The notes under the pieces: generated by a model
Database searches by the model: none
Told to the model about the DNA's origin: nothing
What the model saw: only the letters and a program-made list of their open reading frames with translations
Assembly: GCA_041397725.1 (NCBI GenBank)
Contig: JAWKVZ010000001.1
Location: forward strand, 62,001 to 126,000
DNA from: JAGRKR01 sp041397725
GTDB lineage: Bacteria; Pseudomonadota; Alphaproteobacteria; Rhizobiales; Hyphomicrobiaceae
Reading direction: 5' to 3'
Length of the DNA stretch: 64,000 nt
In this document: one piece after another, positions 29,533 to 37,397 of the stretch
How the letters are laid out: each line of letters opens with the position of its first letter
Position numbering within the stretch: position 1 is the stretch's first letter
Translations under genes and position numbers: made by a program

Positions 29533-30366
29533 ATGCGCGACAGCGATCTTCGGATCGAACCGCTGAGCCCGGTCATCGGCGCCGAGATCCACGGCATAGA
29601 TCTGAGCCGGCCGGTCTCAGACACGGCAATCGCGGCCATTCGTGCGGCTCTGGTCGAACATCTCGTCGTGTTCTTCCGCGACCAGGCCATCGACCTCGAC
29701 CAGCAGAAGTCCTTCGCCCGGCGGTTCGGTGAACTGCACATCCATCCGACGGCTCCGGCGCCCGAGGGGCATCCCGAGGTGATCGTCATCCGCGCCGACG
29801 AAAGCTCGAAGGTGGTCGCGGGCAACCGCTGGCATTCCGACGTCTCGTGCGACGAGGAGCCGCCGATGGGCTCCATCCTGCACATGCGCGAGCTGCCGCC
29901 GAGCGGCGGCGATACGATGTTCGCCAACATGTATGCGGCCTACGAGGCGCTGTCGCCGTCCATGCAGGGCTATCTGGCGACGCTCAGCGCCTGGCACGAG
30001 TCCGCGCGCGTCCACGCCGGGCTCTACAAGCAGCAGCCCAAGGATCGCGACGGTCGCAACGACTTCCCCGTGGCTCTGCATCCCGTGGTCCGCACGCATC
30101 CCGAGAGCGGGCGCAAGTGCCTGTTCGTCAATCACGGCTTCACCACGCGCATCGATGGCCTGGGCGAGCGCGAGAGCCGGGCGCTGCTCGACATGCTCTT
30201 CGAACACGTCCGCACGCCGGAGTTCCAGTGTCGCTTCCGCTGGCAGGCGAACTCCATCGCCTTCTGGGACAACCGCTGCACCCAGCACTATGCGCTGTGG
30301 GACTACTTCCCGCATTCGCGGCTCGGCTACCGAGTGACGATTTGCGGTGATCGTCCCTACTGCTGA
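29533..30366 (+). CDS. TauD/TfdA-family 2-oxoglutarate-dependent dioxygenase
   Basis: A 277-aa Fe(II)/2-oxoglutarate enzyme. The N-terminal I-G-A-E-I-H-G-I-D-L-S-R-P is the TauD-type start. The H-x-D iron ligands are in N-R-W-H-S-D-V-S (about 101-103) and the distal His in C-T-Q-H-Y-A-L-W-D-Y (about 255). The 2-oxoglutarate-binding Arg follows in R-L-G-Y-R-V-T-I-C-G-D. Taurine is the classic substrate, giving sulfite, but many relatives use other sulfonates, sulfates or acids. The nearby sulfite-oxidation genes make a sulfonate substrate attractive but unproven. GGGAGGGG lies before the ATG. Confidence 0.9.
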   Translation: MRDSDLRIEPLSPVIGAEIHGIDLSRPVSDTAIAAIRAALVEHLVVFFRDQAIDLDQQKSFARRFGELHIHPTAPAPEGHPEVIVIRADESSKVVAGNRWHSDVSCDEEPPMGSILHMRELPPSGGDTMFANMYAAYEALSPSMQGYLATLSAWHESARVHAGLYKQQPKDRDGRNDFPVALHPVVRTHPESGRKCLFVNHGFTTRIDGLGERESRALLDMLFEHVRTPEFQCRFRWQANSIAFWDNRCTQHYALWDYFPHSRLGYRVTICGDRPYC

Positions 30367-30478
30367 CCCGCATGGAGTACGCGCGGCTGGATGGCGGCGG
30401 GGGCTGTCTGGTAGTCTTCCGAACACTGCAGGGATGGTCTGCCGGCGCAGGGCCGGCGGCGCTCGCCGGAGGGACAGC

Positions 30479-31201
30479 ATGGCGCTCGACAAGAAGGCGG
30501 ACGGCACGGGCTCGTCCGAGGCCGGTGAGGCGACGGTGGCGGCGTGGGACGTGCCGACACGGCTATTTCATTGGACGCTCGTTTCGCTGATCATCGCCGC
30601 CTACTTCACGCGTGAGTTCGGCGGCGTCGATCTCTACTGGCACAAGATCTGCGGTTACTCCATCCTGATCCTGATCGTCTATCGCGTGCTCTGGGGCTTT
30701 GTCGGCAGCTCGACGGCGCGCTTCACGAGCTTCGTCAAGGCGCCGTGGACGGCGCTCGCCTACGCGCGCGATTTCGCATTGGGCCGGCCGCGGCATTTCC
30801 TGGGGCACAACCCGCTTGGCGGCGGCGTCGTGATCGCCATCCTGGCTCTGGTCGGTGCGCAGGCCATGACGGGCCTTTTTGCCAGCGACGACGCCCTGGC
30901 GGAGGGGCCGCTGGTGAAGCTGGCTGGTGACAATGTCGCCAGGATCACGGCGCTGCATCACCAGATCTTCGATCTGATCCTGGTCGTCGTCGTGCTGCAC
31001 ATCGCAGCGAACTTCATCTACCTCTTCTGGAAGAAGGAGAACCTGATCCGGCCGATGGTCACCGGCAGGAAGCCCGCACGCGGCTACGAGGACGCGAACG
31101 AGGCCGATCTGCGCTCGCCTCTCGTGGCCGTCGTCTGTCTCGTGCTGGCCGCTGCGATCGTGCTCGGCGGCATCACGCTGGCGGGCGGCCGGCTGCTATA
31201 G
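30479..31201 (+). CDS. Cytochrome b561-type di-heme membrane protein
   Basis: A 240-aa membrane protein with five or so helices. Heme-ligand histidines are visible in R-L-F-H-W-T-L, Y-W-H-K-I-C-G-Y-S and H-H-Q-I-F-D-L-I-L-V-V-V-V-L-H, as in the Ni/Fe-hydrogenase cytochrome b/b561 family. It would carry electrons between quinone and a periplasmic or membrane partner. No obvious redox partner gene is adjacent. GGAGGG lies 6 nt before the ATG at 30479. It follows the TauD-type gene by 112 nt. Confidence 0.88.
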   Translation: MALDKKADGTGSSEAGEATVAAWDVPTRLFHWTLVSLIIAAYFTREFGGVDLYWHKICGYSILILIVYRVLWGFVGSSTARFTSFVKAPWTALAYARDFALGRPRHFLGHNPLGGGVVIAILALVGAQAMTGLFASDDALAEGPLVKLAGDNVARITALHHQIFDLILVVVVLHIAANFIYLFWKKENLIRPMVTGRKPARGYEDANEADLRSPLVAVVCLVLAAAIVLGGITLAGGRLL

Positions 31202-31255
31202 CGTCTGCCTGAGGTCGAGAACCTGGGCGACGCGCGCACTGGCGCACTGGCGCGG

Positions 31256-32026
31256 TCAGTCGTTCGCGGGCGCGTGGCGTGCTGCGTGCGGCTCGGTGTG
31301 CAGCCCGTCCGGCATCAAGCGGTGCAGGTGGAGGATCGGCACATCAGCGAGATCGGGCGCATAGCTGCCCTTGCGCAGGTCCGTGGCGATGGCCGGCATG
31401 GTCGAGAGGCGCACACCGGCCTGCTCGGCCGTGGCCGGCCGATGGATGTGGCCCGCGAGCACGCCGAGAAGGCGGGGAATGCGGGCAAGCCGCGCGGCCA
31501 GCGCGGCCGCCTCGCTGGCGTGCGTGAACTGCAGCGGCTCGTCCAGCTCTGCGATGGCAAGTACGGGATGGTGCATGAAGGCGAGGGTCGGCAGGTCCGG
31601 CGAGAGGGCCAGCCAGCGCTCGAGGTCGGCGAGTCGGTCAGCCGGGTAGGTGCCGAAACCGCGGGTGTCGTCGAGGGAATCGATGGCGAGCATGCGCACG
31701 CCGTCGACCACCACGCCATACTGGGCCAGCGCGAGGCCGCCGGGTATGAGGTCGCGGCCCGAGAAGGCCGCAAGGAAGGCCTCGCGGCGGTCCCGGTTGC
31801 CGACGGTGGCAAGGACAGGCATCGTCAGGCGCTGAAGCTCGGCGCGCGCCAGGGCATACTCGGCAGCGGTGGCATTGTGCGCGATGTCACCGGTGTGGAT
31901 CACCAGATCGGCGGCCGGCGACAAGGCGGCGATCGTGTCGACGGCGCGTTTGAGGCAGGCGAGCCGCCAGTCCGCTGCCTCACCCTTCTCCAGAAGATGC
32001 GTGTCCGAGATTTGTGCGATCAACAT
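31256..32026 (-). CDS. CpdA-like metallophosphoesterase
   Basis: A 256-aa calcineurin-like phosphoesterase. Metal-binding motifs run in order: Q-I-S-D-T-H, H-T-G-D-I-A, T-V-G-N-R-D, M-H-H-P and L-A-G-H-I-H-R. This is the class III cyclic nucleotide phosphodiesterase pattern (CpdA), with Arg in place of His in the GNHD motif. It probably hydrolyses cAMP or another phosphodiester in the cytoplasm. The ATG at 32026 follows a GAGGGAAG site; the ATG six codons upstream is the alternative. Confidence 0.88.
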   Translation of the reverse strand: MLIAQISDTHLLEKGEAADWRLACLKRAVDTIAALSPAADLVIHTGDIAHNATAAEYALARAELQRLTMPVLATVGNRDRREAFLAAFSGRDLIPGGLALAQYGVVVDGVRMLAIDSLDDTRGFGTYPADRLADLERWLALSPDLPTLAFMHHPVLAIAELDEPLQFTHASEAAALAARLARIPRLLGVLAGHIHRPATAEQAGVRLSTMPAIATDLRKGSYAPDLADVPILHLHRLMPDGLHTEPHAARHAPAND

Positions 32027-32439
32027 GATCCGGGCTTCCCTCATCAGCCGCGCCGCGCCGTCTGCGACAGCGAATAGGACGCGCCCGGTCTGCCGCCAAG
32101 TGGCGGATCGTCACTGGTGCTGCCGGCAAAGGGCGAGGGTGGGAGCGCGCTATGGGCGAGCAGGCAGCAGGAGCGGACAGGAAGTGGAAAAGGAGCGAAA
32201 GGTGTCGCCGCGTGTCGGCGCTCTCAGCGCGCACGCCAGAACGCGCGCCGCGGCCGGCATCATCCCGCACGACCTCTGCCAGCCCCGTCAAGGACCCTGC
32301 GCGCCTGACCCCGTGCGAGCCGGCGGCCGGCTCGCGTCTCATCCTGGAGACGCGAGGCCAAAGAGAAGATGGCAGCGCCGCCGCTGCCATCTCGATTCGC
32401 AAAGGACGGCTCCCCCGGTCCTAGCCGAGGGGCGTCAGA
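32027..32439. other. Intergenic region with overlapping hairpins
   Basis: About 410 nt between the phosphodiesterase gene and the 52-aa gene, both on the minus strand. Two mutually exclusive hairpins lie at 32315-32335 (8-bp stem) and 32331-32356 (10-bp stem), followed by the terminator at 32368-32391. No ORF with a ribosome site is seen. The promoter of the phosphodiesterase gene should be in 32030-32200. Confidence 0.4.
32368..32391 (-). terminator. Terminator of the apr downstream genes
   Basis: A perfect 9-bp stem GATGGCAGC with a 6-nt GC loop. On the minus strand it is followed by TTCTCTTT. It lies 49 nt beyond the stop of the 52-aa gene and would end transcripts coming from the aprMBA direction. 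Confidence 0.6.
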
Positions 32440-32598
32440 CTAGGGGCGCTTCGGGGTCTGATAGGGCACTTCCTTCTGGAAGGGCTCCCAGACCGTCTCG
32501 TAGCCGACGAAGCCCTTTTCGGTCGGCTTCATCTGCCGGGTCACGAAATAGCGGGCGTTGCCGTCGGGAACCTTGGCGTTGGGCTTTACGTCGGCCAT
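32440..32598 (-). CDS. 52-aa protein downstream of the APS reductase genes
   Basis: A short ORF easily missed by length cutoffs. It reads M-A-D-V-K-P-N-A-K-V-P-D-G-N-A-R-Y-F-V-T, continues with R-Q-M-K-P-T-E-K-G-F-V-G-Y-E-T-V-W-E-P-F, and ends Y-Q-T-P-K-R-P. Composition is protein-like (alternating strands, several aromatics, lysine-rich). AGAGG lies 7-8 nt before the ATG at 32598 and a terminator lies just downstream. It follows the FKBP gene by 107 nt. Function unknown; position suggests a link to the apr system. Confidence 0.6.
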   Translation of the reverse strand: MADVKPNAKVPDGNARYFVTRQMKPTEKGFVGYETVWEPFQKEVPYQTPKRP

Positions 32599-32705
32599 TC
32601 ATCACCTCTTGTCGTTGCCGTATTCTGTCTGCCGCAAGCGGCGGTACGAAGACTAGTGAAGCAGCGCATCCGGCGCTGTGTTCAGGCTGCAAACGCTGTG
32701 CTTGC

Positions 32706-33215
32706 TCAAATCGGTCTCATGCGTAGCGACCCGGTGTCAACCCCTTCGACAATGGCGCCGCCCGCCTTCGTCTCCTCGTCGGTGGCGTCGCGCACGGTCA
32801 GCACCTCGAGCGTGAAGAGGACTTCCCGGCCGCACAGCGGATTGTTGCCGTCGACGGTCAGAGACTTGTCGTCCATCCGCGTCACCAGAAAGCTGCGCGT
32901 CTGGCCCTTGTCGTTCTCCATGAGAATGGAGGTGCCGACCTTGCGGTACTCCTCGGGAACGTTCTCGATGTGATCCGTGAACACCAGCGTTTCGTCGCGG
33001 GGGCCGTAGATCTGGTTGCCATCGATGGGCACCTCGATCACGTCGCCGGCCGACTTGCCCTCGAGCTGCTGGTGGACGAACGGAGCCAGGATCTCATTGT
33101 GCCCGTGCACATAGCCGAGCGGAAATTCCACACCGGTCAGCACGTGCCCGGTCTTCTTGTCGCTCACCTGGTAGATCAGCTCTACGAACTTGCCGTCGCG
33201 GACGGTGTCACTCAT
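32706..33215 (-). CDS. SlyD-like FKBP-type peptidyl-prolyl isomerase
   Basis: A 169-aa protein with the FKBP/IF (insert-in-flap) arrangement. The FKBP part reads L-I-Y-Q-V-S-D-K-K-T-G and F-P-L-G-Y-V-H-G-H-N-E-I-L, and an inserted domain begins near residue 70 (E-V-P-I-D-G-N-Q-I-Y-G-P). The His-rich metal tail of E. coli SlyD is absent. These enzymes speed proline isomerisation and act as chaperones for cofactor-containing proteins. Its place after aprA and the 118-aa gene suggests it helps fold or assemble the APS reductase complex; this is inference. Confidence 0.88.
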   Translation of the reverse strand: MSDTVRDGKFVELIYQVSDKKTGHVLTGVEFPLGYVHGHNEILAPFVHQQLEGKSAGDVIEVPIDGNQIYGPRDETLVFTDHIENVPEEYRKVGTSILMENDKGQTRSFLVTRMDDKSLTVDGNNPLCGREVLFTLEVLTVRDATDEETKAGGAIVEGVDTGSLRMRPI

Positions 33216-33236
33216 GTCGGACCCTCAACGGTTTGC

Positions 33237-33593
33237 TCAAAAGATGGAGGCGCCGAAAATCCGGACCTTGCCATCCTCATAGCCAAGCACGAGGCGGCCG
33301 AGCCACTCGCCCGGCTTTTTGGTGCTCCGCTGCCGGTAGACGACGGTCACATGCTCGCCACGGCGGATGACGCCGAGAAAGTCGGCATCCTCTGCGAGGT
33401 TCCTCGCCAGCTCGCTGTTGGCGAACTGGTGACCGACCACGACCTGGTTCATGGCGACGGCCAGATCCTTGGCGAAGTTCTTGACGAACTCTCCGTACTT
33501 GCCGTCGTTCGAGCATTTGACGAGGTCGCGCCAGAGCGGCTCGGCCAAGGCCTGAATCTCGGCGTCAGGCATATCGACGATATTCACGCGCAT
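33237..33593 (-). CDS. 118-aa protein of unknown function in the apr cluster
   Basis: A soluble, compact alpha+beta protein. It starts with helices (D-A-E-I-Q-A-L-A-E-P-L-W-R-D-L-V-K-C) and ends with strands (V-T-V-V-Y-R-Q-R, then L-V-L-G-Y-E-D-G-K-V-R-I-F-G). The layout resembles NTF2-like or SnoaL-like proteins, but no diagnostic motif is seen. It starts 115 nt after aprA, beyond a strong hairpin, and ends 22 nt before the FKBP gene, with which it is probably co-translated. Confidence 0.7.
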   Translation of the reverse strand: MRVNIVDMPDAEIQALAEPLWRDLVKCSNDGKYGEFVKNFAKDLAVAMNQVVVGHQFANSELARNLAEDADFLGVIRRGEHVTVVYRQRSTKKPGEWLGRLVLGYEDGKVRIFGASIF

Positions 33594-33664
33594 TCCCCTG
33601 CGCCGGACTTGCCAACCCTCAAGGGGCGCACCGGAAGTTCTTGCAACGGCATCTCGACCGTGCG

Positions 33665-33699
33665 GCCGGGCAGGGCTTTAGCACGAAGCCCTGCCCGGC
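33665..33699 (-). terminator. Strong hairpin between aprA and the downstream genes
   Basis: A perfect 14-bp stem (GCCGGGCAGGGCTT and complement) with a 7-nt loop, 10 nt beyond the aprA stop. There is no T-run after it on the minus strand. It could be a partial terminator or an RNA-stabilising element that makes aprMBA more abundant than the downstream genes. Confidence 0.55.
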
Positions 33700-33708
33700 G
33701 CGCCGGCG

Positions 33709-35577
33709 CTACTCGTTCTCCCCGACCAGGTGATAGCAGGGGGCCTTCTCCATCGTGTACTCGCCGGTCCGCGGATCGCGCCGGGACACGGTGAGCACAT
33801 GCCAGTTCTCGTCGTCCAGCTTCATGGCGTCGCCGCGGTAGTAGTAGCCCGGCCAACGCGTTTCCTTGCGGAACATGGTGTGCTGCATGACGCACTCAGC
33901 GGCGCGGTGGCGGTGCTTGAGCTCCCACGCGCGCAGCAGCTCGTGAATATCCTTGGCCGCCAAGCTCTGGAGGTCCTCCTCCATGATCTTCAACTTCTTG
34001 AGGCCGATATTCAGGAGCTTCTCGTTCGTCATGTAGTTGACGGTGACGCCGCCGCAATACTCGTCCATCAGCTTCTGCAGGCGGTCGAGGCCCTGCTTCG
34101 GATTGATGTAGTGCGGGTTGACGTCGCCGGCGACGATCTCGTTGCGGTAGAGCTTGTAGTGCTGCAACGGCTTGTAGATCTCGTCCTTGCGGCGCCTGAT
34201 CTGGTCCTCGGAGACGTAGATCCCCTGGGCCTTGCCATCGTCGATGTACTTGCAGGCGGCCTTCGCGGCGAGACGGCCCTCGGTGAACGAGCCCGACGAG
34301 AAGGCGTGCGGCGTGCCGCCCACCGCGTCGCCGGCGCCGAACAGGCCCTCGATCGTGGTCATGCGGTTGTAGCCCCAGAAATACTCGGGCGGAGAGACGT
34401 CCTCCGGACCCGAGCACCAGGCGCCGCTGCCGGTGGCGTGCGAGCCCATCACGTAGGGTTCGGACGTCGTCAGCTCCGGGTTCTCGTTCTTGGGATCGAC
34501 GTCGGTCGCGGCCCACAGCACGGCCTGGCCGACGGTCATGCCGAGGAAGTTCTCCCAGCCGACCTCTTCCAGATGCGGGTCCTGGAAGGAGTGCATGGTC
34601 ACCATGTGGATGGGACCACGGCCGGCGTTGACCTCGCTGATCAGAGCGTGGTTACGCAGGCAGGTCGGGATCGGCCTGTGGGTCAGATGCGAGACCTCGG
34701 GATCGAGGTATTCCTTGCCGACCATCTTCTGCAGCTCGGGGAACCACTTCGATTCGAACTCTTCGCCATAGGCGTTCTGGGTGTAGGTCTTCAGGTGCAG
34801 GAAGTAGGCGCCGACCGGGCCGTAGCCGTCCTTGAAACGGGCCAGCACGATGCGGTTTTCCATCTGCGTCATCTTCGCTCCGGCCTCGATCATCAGACCG
34901 TAGGCAGAGGCGGAGGACCACGGCGCGTACCACGTACGGCCGGAGCCTTCGCCGACGGAGCGCGGCTTGAAGATGTTGGAGGCGCCGCCCGCGCCGCAGA
35001 TCACGGTCTTCGACTTGAAGACGTGATAGTTGCCCGTACGGACGTTGAAGCCGACCGCGCCGGCGACCCGGTTCTCCTTCGCCTCGTCCATCAGCAGGTG
35101 CGTGACGCAGATGCGGTTGAAGACCTTGTCGGCGGACTTCTTGGCGGCCTCGGCCACGATGGGCTTGTAGGACTCGCCGTGGATCATGACCTGCCAGCGT
35201 CCTTCACGGAGATACCGCCCCGTTTTCGGATCGCGCATGATCGGCAGGCCCCACTCCTCGAACTGGTGCACGGTCGAGTCGACGTGGCGGGCCATGTCGA
35301 ACAGCAGGTCCTCGCGCACCAGCCCCATCAGATCGATGCGGGCGTAGCGGACGTGGTCCTCGGGTTTGTTCTCGCCCCACCGCGTGCCCATGTAGCAGTT
35401 GATGGCGTACAGACCCTGGGCCACGGCGCCGGAACGATCGATGTTCGCCTTCTCGGCGATGACGATCTTCTTGTCCTGCCCCCAGAACCTGGCTTCCCAG
35501 GCGGCACCTGTGCCACCCAGACCCGCACCGACGACGAGTATGTCGATGCCGTCCTCGACGATCGTTTTGTAAGCCAT
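33709..35577 (-). CDS. aprA: Adenylylsulfate reductase alpha subunit
   Basis: A 622-aa FAD flavoprotein. It forms AprBA, which interconverts APS and sulfite plus AMP. The FAD-binding start D-I-L-V-V-G-A-G-L-G-G-T-G-A-A-W is at residues 8-23. Substrate-site segments R-S-G-A-V-A-Q-G-L-Y-A-I-N-C-Y and W-G-L-P-I-M-R-D-P are present, and the C-terminal half (T-R-W-P-G-Y-Y-Y-R-G-D) is typical. It overlaps aprB by one nucleotide (TGATG). With sat but no sulfite-reductase genes nearby, oxidation of sulfite to APS is the likely direction. Confidence 0.95.
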   Translation of the reverse strand: MAYKTIVEDGIDILVVGAGLGGTGAAWEARFWGQDKKIVIAEKANIDRSGAVAQGLYAINCYMGTRWGENKPEDHVRYARIDLMGLVREDLLFDMARHVDSTVHQFEEWGLPIMRDPKTGRYLREGRWQVMIHGESYKPIVAEAAKKSADKVFNRICVTHLLMDEAKENRVAGAVGFNVRTGNYHVFKSKTVICGAGGASNIFKPRSVGEGSGRTWYAPWSSASAYGLMIEAGAKMTQMENRIVLARFKDGYGPVGAYFLHLKTYTQNAYGEEFESKWFPELQKMVGKEYLDPEVSHLTHRPIPTCLRNHALISEVNAGRGPIHMVTMHSFQDPHLEEVGWENFLGMTVGQAVLWAATDVDPKNENPELTTSEPYVMGSHATGSGAWCSGPEDVSPPEYFWGYNRMTTIEGLFGAGDAVGGTPHAFSSGSFTEGRLAAKAACKYIDDGKAQGIYVSEDQIRRRKDEIYKPLQHYKLYRNEIVAGDVNPHYINPKQGLDRLQKLMDEYCGGVTVNYMTNEKLLNIGLKKLKIMEEDLQSLAAKDIHELLRAWELKHRHRAAECVMQHTMFRKETRWPGYYYRGDAMKLDDENWHVLTVSRRDPRTGEYTMEKAPCYHLVGENE

Positions 35578-36056
35578 CAGTAATACACGCCCTTTTTCAG
35601 CTTGAGACCGGCAGACTCCAGCGTGTGCAGACCGCCTTCGTCCATGCGGATATATTTCGGCTCGTTGTACAGCAGCTCACTGTCGCGCATCTCCCGGGAA
35701 GGACCGGGAACGTCGGCGAGCTGCGGGATGGCCTTGCCCCAGGGCTTGGTCGTGATGGGCGAGAGGAAGTTCTTCTCGGTGCCGTTCCGGAACTTGATCT
35801 TCCAGGCGATCGTGCCCTTTTCCTCGTCGCGAATGACGCGGACGCTGTGGCCGAGCGGGGCGAAGTCTGCATACCCACGCACATCGATGGCGTTCTGCGG
35901 ACACGCCTTCACGCAGGAGTAGCACTCCCAGCACATGCTGGGCTCGATGTTGTAGGCACGGCGATAGGTCTTATCGATGTGCATGATGTCGGACGGGCAG
36001 ATGTCGACGCAGTGTCCGCAACCGTCGCATCTGGTCATGTAGACGAAGGTAGGCAT
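35577..36056 (-). CDS. aprB: Adenylylsulfate reductase beta subunit
   Basis: A 159-aa iron-sulfur protein. Two [4Fe-4S] cluster motifs are seen near the N-terminus: C-D-G-C-G-H-C-V-D-I-C-P (about 9-20) and C-W-E-C-Y-S-C-V-K-A-C-P (about 42-53). The C-terminal tail (M-R-D-S-E-L-L-Y-N-E-P-K-Y) wraps the alpha subunit in known structures. It passes electrons between the FAD of AprA and the membrane partner. It lies between aprM and aprA in one transcriptional unit. Confidence 0.95.
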   Translation of the reverse strand: MPTFVYMTRCDGCGHCVDICPSDIMHIDKTYRRAYNIEPSMCWECYSCVKACPQNAIDVRGYADFAPLGHSVRVIRDEEKGTIAWKIKFRNGTEKNFLSPITTKPWGKAIPQLADVPGPSREMRDSELLYNEPKYIRMDEGGLHTLESAGLKLKKGVYY

Positions 36057-36100
36057 GAGCCGGCTCCTTATCGCTTTGAACGGAACGCGCTGCGCATCGC

Positions 36101-36937
36101 TTAGTAGTGGCGGGGTGCGTCGCGCTTGATGCCAAGTCCCATATTCATCGGGGCGTTTTGCAGCAGTTCCATCGAGTGTCGCTTCTGTTGCTCAGGATCG
36201 TCGCGCGTCAACGTCGGCAGGTTCTGAGCGAAGCCATTGGCCTTCGAAACCCGCTTCTCGAACGCTGCGGCAGGCTTGAAGAACATGTGCGAGAACTTCG
36301 ACCAGGGGACCGAGCCGAACAGGATCGTCGCGGCGAGAATGAAGAGGCCGAGGAACACCGTCGACCAGCCGGCCGAGCCACTCGCCTGCAGGTAGGCCCA
36401 GATCAGGCCGAACGTGGTCGTTCCCAGCAGGGACAGAATGAAGAGGTCGGCGCGCATCAGGCGGAAGGGAGAGCTGCCCTCGGCGGCAACGTCGACGCGG
36501 ATGAAGAACCAGAACCAGTAGCCGCCGACGCAGACCATGAGGGCGCCGATCGTCCACAGCAGCGGCCAGATGCCGGCGGACTGCGAGGTCGGATAGGAGA
36601 ACACCATCACGATCGTCGAGACGATGAACAGGATGAAGCCGTACATCGTCAGCAGATGCGCCACGCGGCGATGGGGATTGCAGAACTCCGATGACGTCAG
36701 CACTTCGCTCGCGACGGTTTGCACCGCCATGGACGCCATGTCGCCGCCGCTGATCTGCTTGGCGCCCTTTGTCTTGGACTTGCGCCAGTGCTTGAAGAAG
36801 TAGGCCGCGCTGCCCTTGTGCAGGACGTCGAAGATGGTCCCGCCGACGACGCACAGGATCATGGCGATGACGTACCACTGCATGACAGTGGGTGGTACAC
36901 TCGCCGATAGCACGGCGAAGGGATTGGTGAACAGCAT
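36101..36937 (-). CDS. aprM: AprM-type membrane anchor of APS reductase
   Basis: A 278-aa membrane protein with about five helices. Family-like segments are R-R-V-A-H-L-L-T-M-Y-G-F-I-L-F and W-S-K-F-S-H-M-F-F-K-P, whose histidines could bind heme or quinone, as in cytochrome b-type subunits of heterodisulfide- or nitrate-reductase-like complexes. AprM is known from sulfur-oxidising bacteria with aprMBA order, where it replaces the Qmo complex as the electron link to the quinone pool. The order here is the same. The 44-nt gap to aprB fits an operon. Confidence 0.85.
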   Translation of the reverse strand: MLFTNPFAVLSASVPPTVMQWYVIAMILCVVGGTIFDVLHKGSAAYFFKHWRKSKTKGAKQISGGDMASMAVQTVASEVLTSSEFCNPHRRVAHLLTMYGFILFIVSTIVMVFSYPTSQSAGIWPLLWTIGALMVCVGGYWFWFFIRVDVAAEGSSPFRLMRADLFILSLLGTTTFGLIWAYLQASGSAGWSTVFLGLFILAATILFGSVPWSKFSHMFFKPAAAFEKRVSKANGFAQNLPTLTRDDPEQQKRHSMELLQNAPMNMGLGIKRDAPRHY

Positions 36938-36967
36938 CGGTCCTCCCCAAGATTAGCCCGGTCAGTT

Positions 36968-37159
36968 TTAGCGGGACGCGGTGTCCCAGCTAAGCGCGAT
37001 CATGGCCAATTGACAATTGTGTTCAGCTACAGCCAATGCGGCAATCTGCTGCGGTGAATTCGGCTCGACGGCATGGATGAGCGTACAGGCCTTGCGGTTG
37101 CTCTCGTCCACGCAGGGCAGTGCACCCGGCGAGCACACGAGCACGTGGTGTCGCTCCAT
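36968..37159 (-). CDS. 63-aa cysteine-containing protein upstream of aprM
   Basis: A short protein reading M-E-R-H-H-V-L-V-C-S-P-G-A-L-P-C-V-D with four cysteines spread over it (C9, C16, C25, C49). No signal peptide or membrane helix. GGGAGGG lies 8 nt before the ATG at 37159, and its end is 31 nt before the aprM start on the same strand. A redox or metal role is possible given the cysteines, but nothing more can be said. Confidence 0.5.
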   Translation of the reverse strand: MERHHVLVCSPGALPCVDESNRKACTLIHAVEPNSPQQIAALAVAEHNCQLAMIALSWDTASR

Positions 37160-37235
37160 CGCCTGCCCTCCCATGCAGACCTGTCGCGCATACGCCTAGC
37201 CGCCCGAGGCTGACAGTGCCTCGTGCGCCGTTTCC

Positions 37236-37254
37236 ATTCAATAGGTCGAATATG
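37236..37254. promoter_or_regulatory. Candidate operator ATTC-N8-GAATATG upstream of the apr block
   Basis: ATTC at 37236-37239, an 8-nt spacer, then GAATATG at 37248-37254, in an AT-richer stretch 77 nt upstream of the 63-aa gene and aprM. The same spacing and right half-site occur upstream of the yeeE gene. It could bind a sulfur-responsive ArsR-type repressor. Confidence 0.4.
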
Positions 37255-37397
37255 ACGGGGGAAGCAAGTGGATCGTTGATGGAACGAGGCGATATCGTCG
37301 TCGCAGAGCCCGGGCATCGTCCGTCGGGGCCGCCCGGCTCAGGGACGCGGGCTCCACCTCTGCGGGTAGTCGTGGCGCTGCGGCGCGCATCGACAGC

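Noticed and set aside
33730..35583. 617-aa open frame opposite aprA
   Set aside because: Mirror frame of a highly conserved gene; rich in Val, Leu, Asp and His as expected for antisense of GC-biased codons.
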